Shown one piece after another: positions 4,947-5,944 of a stretch of 5,944 bases of DNA (positions within the stretch are counted from its first letter, which is position 1; the number at the start of each line of letters is the position of its first letter). The translations under genes were made by a program, and so were the position numbers. The notes under the pieces were generated by a model. The model did not search any database. It was not told where the DNA came from and saw only the letters and a list, made by a program, of their open reading frames with translations. Origin of the DNA: Bacteriovoracaceae bacterium (GTDB taxonomy: Bacteria; Bdellovibrionota; Bacteriovoracia; Bacteriovoracales; Bacteriovoracaceae); the NCBI GenBank assembly GCA_023954595.1, contig JAGSHJ010000195.1:1-5944 (forward strand), in the 5' to 3' direction.

Positions 4947-5909
4947 TTGCTTAAATATTTTGTAGTTTTTCTAAGTTTATTAATTAGTTCTAACTCTTTT
5001 GCCAATGATGCCGTATCTCAGGCCAGCGAATATGCCAAACGTGCCATGACTGAATTGGCCTCCGATCCACCATTACTTTTGTTAAAAAATGAAGATGGTA
5101 AATCAAGACATGAATTCCTACTTGGTTATTTAAAACTAACAACAGATGACGATGCAACACTTACTGATGGGACAAAGGCCCAAGAAAAGGGAAGCGCTAA
5201 AGGGTATGGGTTCGGATATGGTTACTCTCATTCCTTTAAAGAGAGGTGGGCCTTCTTCATGTGGCTACAAGGAGTCACAGTTGAAAAAGGTAATCACCAA
5301 CAAACAGTAGCTGGACAGTTAACAGCAAAGACAATTGATTTTGATGCACTTAATTTAAATTTAGCACTTGGTCTCTCGTATGAATTTTTTAGAGACAACG
5401 ACAAACATACATTAAATGTTTTTGGTGGCCCCTCTTTAATGTATCTTGATTTTCACGCAGACATCGAAAATTACGATGCACCTCCATCAGCCGCTGGAAA
5501 TCTCAATACATCTTTAGACTTTTTCTTTAGTAAGTTCATTCCAACTTTTATGGCCGGCGCAATGTATGAATATAAATATTTTAAAAATTGGGAAATTGCA
5601 CCATATGCATTAGGTGTCATTAAACTAATCGATAAATGCCAAGAGTGGAGTGCCGACAGAGTTTCTATTAATGGACCTGTTGATGGAAGTTCTTCAAAAT
5701 GTCCTGCTTCTGGAGTCGCCAACAAAGGACAAATCGATATTGCTCCAAGTTTTGTTTCTATTGGTGTAAAGGTTAACTACAAGCCTTGGGATCTAGGATT
5801 CAACGTTTCTTCTATGATAAGAAATGCCATTATGAGACCTGACAAAGAGGATAAAGCAGAAGTTGAAGGTGTTTTATTTTCGCTTTCAAAATCATGGGGC
5901 GATTACTAG
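4947..5909 (+). CDS. Putative outer-membrane beta-barrel protein, TTG start
   Basis: A 320-aa protein not assigned to a named family. The TTG at 4947 is chosen because GGGAG (4937-4941) sits 5 nt upstream and the encoded start is a signal peptide: Lys3, a hydrophobic core and NSFA before Asn20. The first in-frame ATG, at residue 33, would lose it. After a short helical stretch (21-37), the rest shows alternating amphipathic strands with aromatic belts typical of a barrel: about 55-65, 86-110, 129-148, 154-170, 198-227, 263-276, 280-290 and 306-320. It ends in aromatic Tyr, as barrels recognised by the BAM complex often do. Two cysteines, 231 and 252, flank a long polar loop and may form a disulfide in an extracellular loop. 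It follows the tRNA-Cys terminator closely. The substrate or role is unknown; a small porin or autotransporter-like barrel cannot be distinguished by eye. Confidence 0.83.
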   Translation: MLKYFVVFLSLLISSNSFANDAVSQASEYAKRAMTELASDPPLLLLKNEDGKSRHEFLLGYLKLTTDDDATLTDGTKAQEKGSAKGYGFGYGYSHSFKERWAFFMWLQGVTVEKGNHQQTVAGQLTAKTIDFDALNLNLALGLSYEFFRDNDKHTLNVFGGPSLMYLDFHADIENYDAPPSAAGNLNTSLDFFFSKFIPTFMAGAMYEYKYFKNWEIAPYALGVIKLIDKCQEWSADRVSINGPVDGSSSKCPASGVANKGQIDIAPSFVSIGVKVNYKPWDLGFNVSSMIRNAIMRPDKEDKAEVEGVLFSLSKSWGDY

Positions 5910-5944
5910 TAAAACATTTTTTAAAATGAATAAGCTACAGAAAG

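Noticed and set aside
5471..5725. Minus-strand 84-codon frame
   Set aside because: Shadow of the outer-membrane protein gene, whose signal peptide and strand pattern are clear in the plus frame.
5915..5928. CATTTT-TT-AAAATG palindrome after the outer-membrane protein gene
   Set aside because: All weak pairs with a 2-nt loop and no following T-tract; not a credible terminator.
5926..5944. ATG opening a frame (MNKLQK...) that runs off the right edge, 16 nt after the OMP stop
   Set aside because: No Shine-Dalgarno and only six codons visible; it could be the next gene's start but cannot be supported from this window.

Overview
The window looks like a chromosomal stretch from an AT-leaning Gram-negative bacterium. 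It has a split secD/secF pair, a lipoprotein with a signal-peptidase-II type leader, a putative outer-membrane beta-barrel, an HU/IHF-family protein and a bacterial tRNA-Cys. The large Cys-rich lipoprotein, GTG/TTG starts and FliA-like promoter elements suggest a Bdellovibrio/Bacteriovorax-type predator (Bdellovibrionota). That placement is inference, not proof.

Layout. Positions 2-2342 (+) are a tight operon: the 3' end of secD, complete secF (16 nt later), and an unnamed 254-aa exported membrane protein whose GTG start directly abuts the secF stop. It meets a convergent 569-aa lipoprotein gene (4048-2339, -), and the two stop codons overlap by 4 nt. A 371-nt divergent intergenic region (4049-4419) follows. 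It holds candidate sigma-28-like promoters for both flanking genes, a cluster of ACTTAC motifs and an unexplained protein-like open frame. Next come an HU/IHF-family gene (4420-4725, +) with a strong terminator, tRNA-Cys(GCA) with its own terminator, and a TTG-initiated putative outer-membrane protein (4947-5909, +).

How it fits together. SecD and SecF form the proton-driven accessory of the SecYEG translocon. The three uncharacterised proteins here all appear to be exported through Sec. The secF-linked 254-aa protein is the most interesting: it has a gapless internal repeat (NxPxF...KDPxAL) resembling the client-binding helices of STI1/ubiquilin-type domains, and a predicted periplasmic face. 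This suggests, without proving, a translocon-associated chaperone-like factor. The HU/tRNA-Cys/OMP stretch is unusually compact: a perfect TTGACA -35 box for the tRNA lies inside the upstream gene's terminator hairpin, and a weaker version of the same arrangement recurs in front of the OMP gene. No mobile elements, CRISPR arrays or rRNA were seen.
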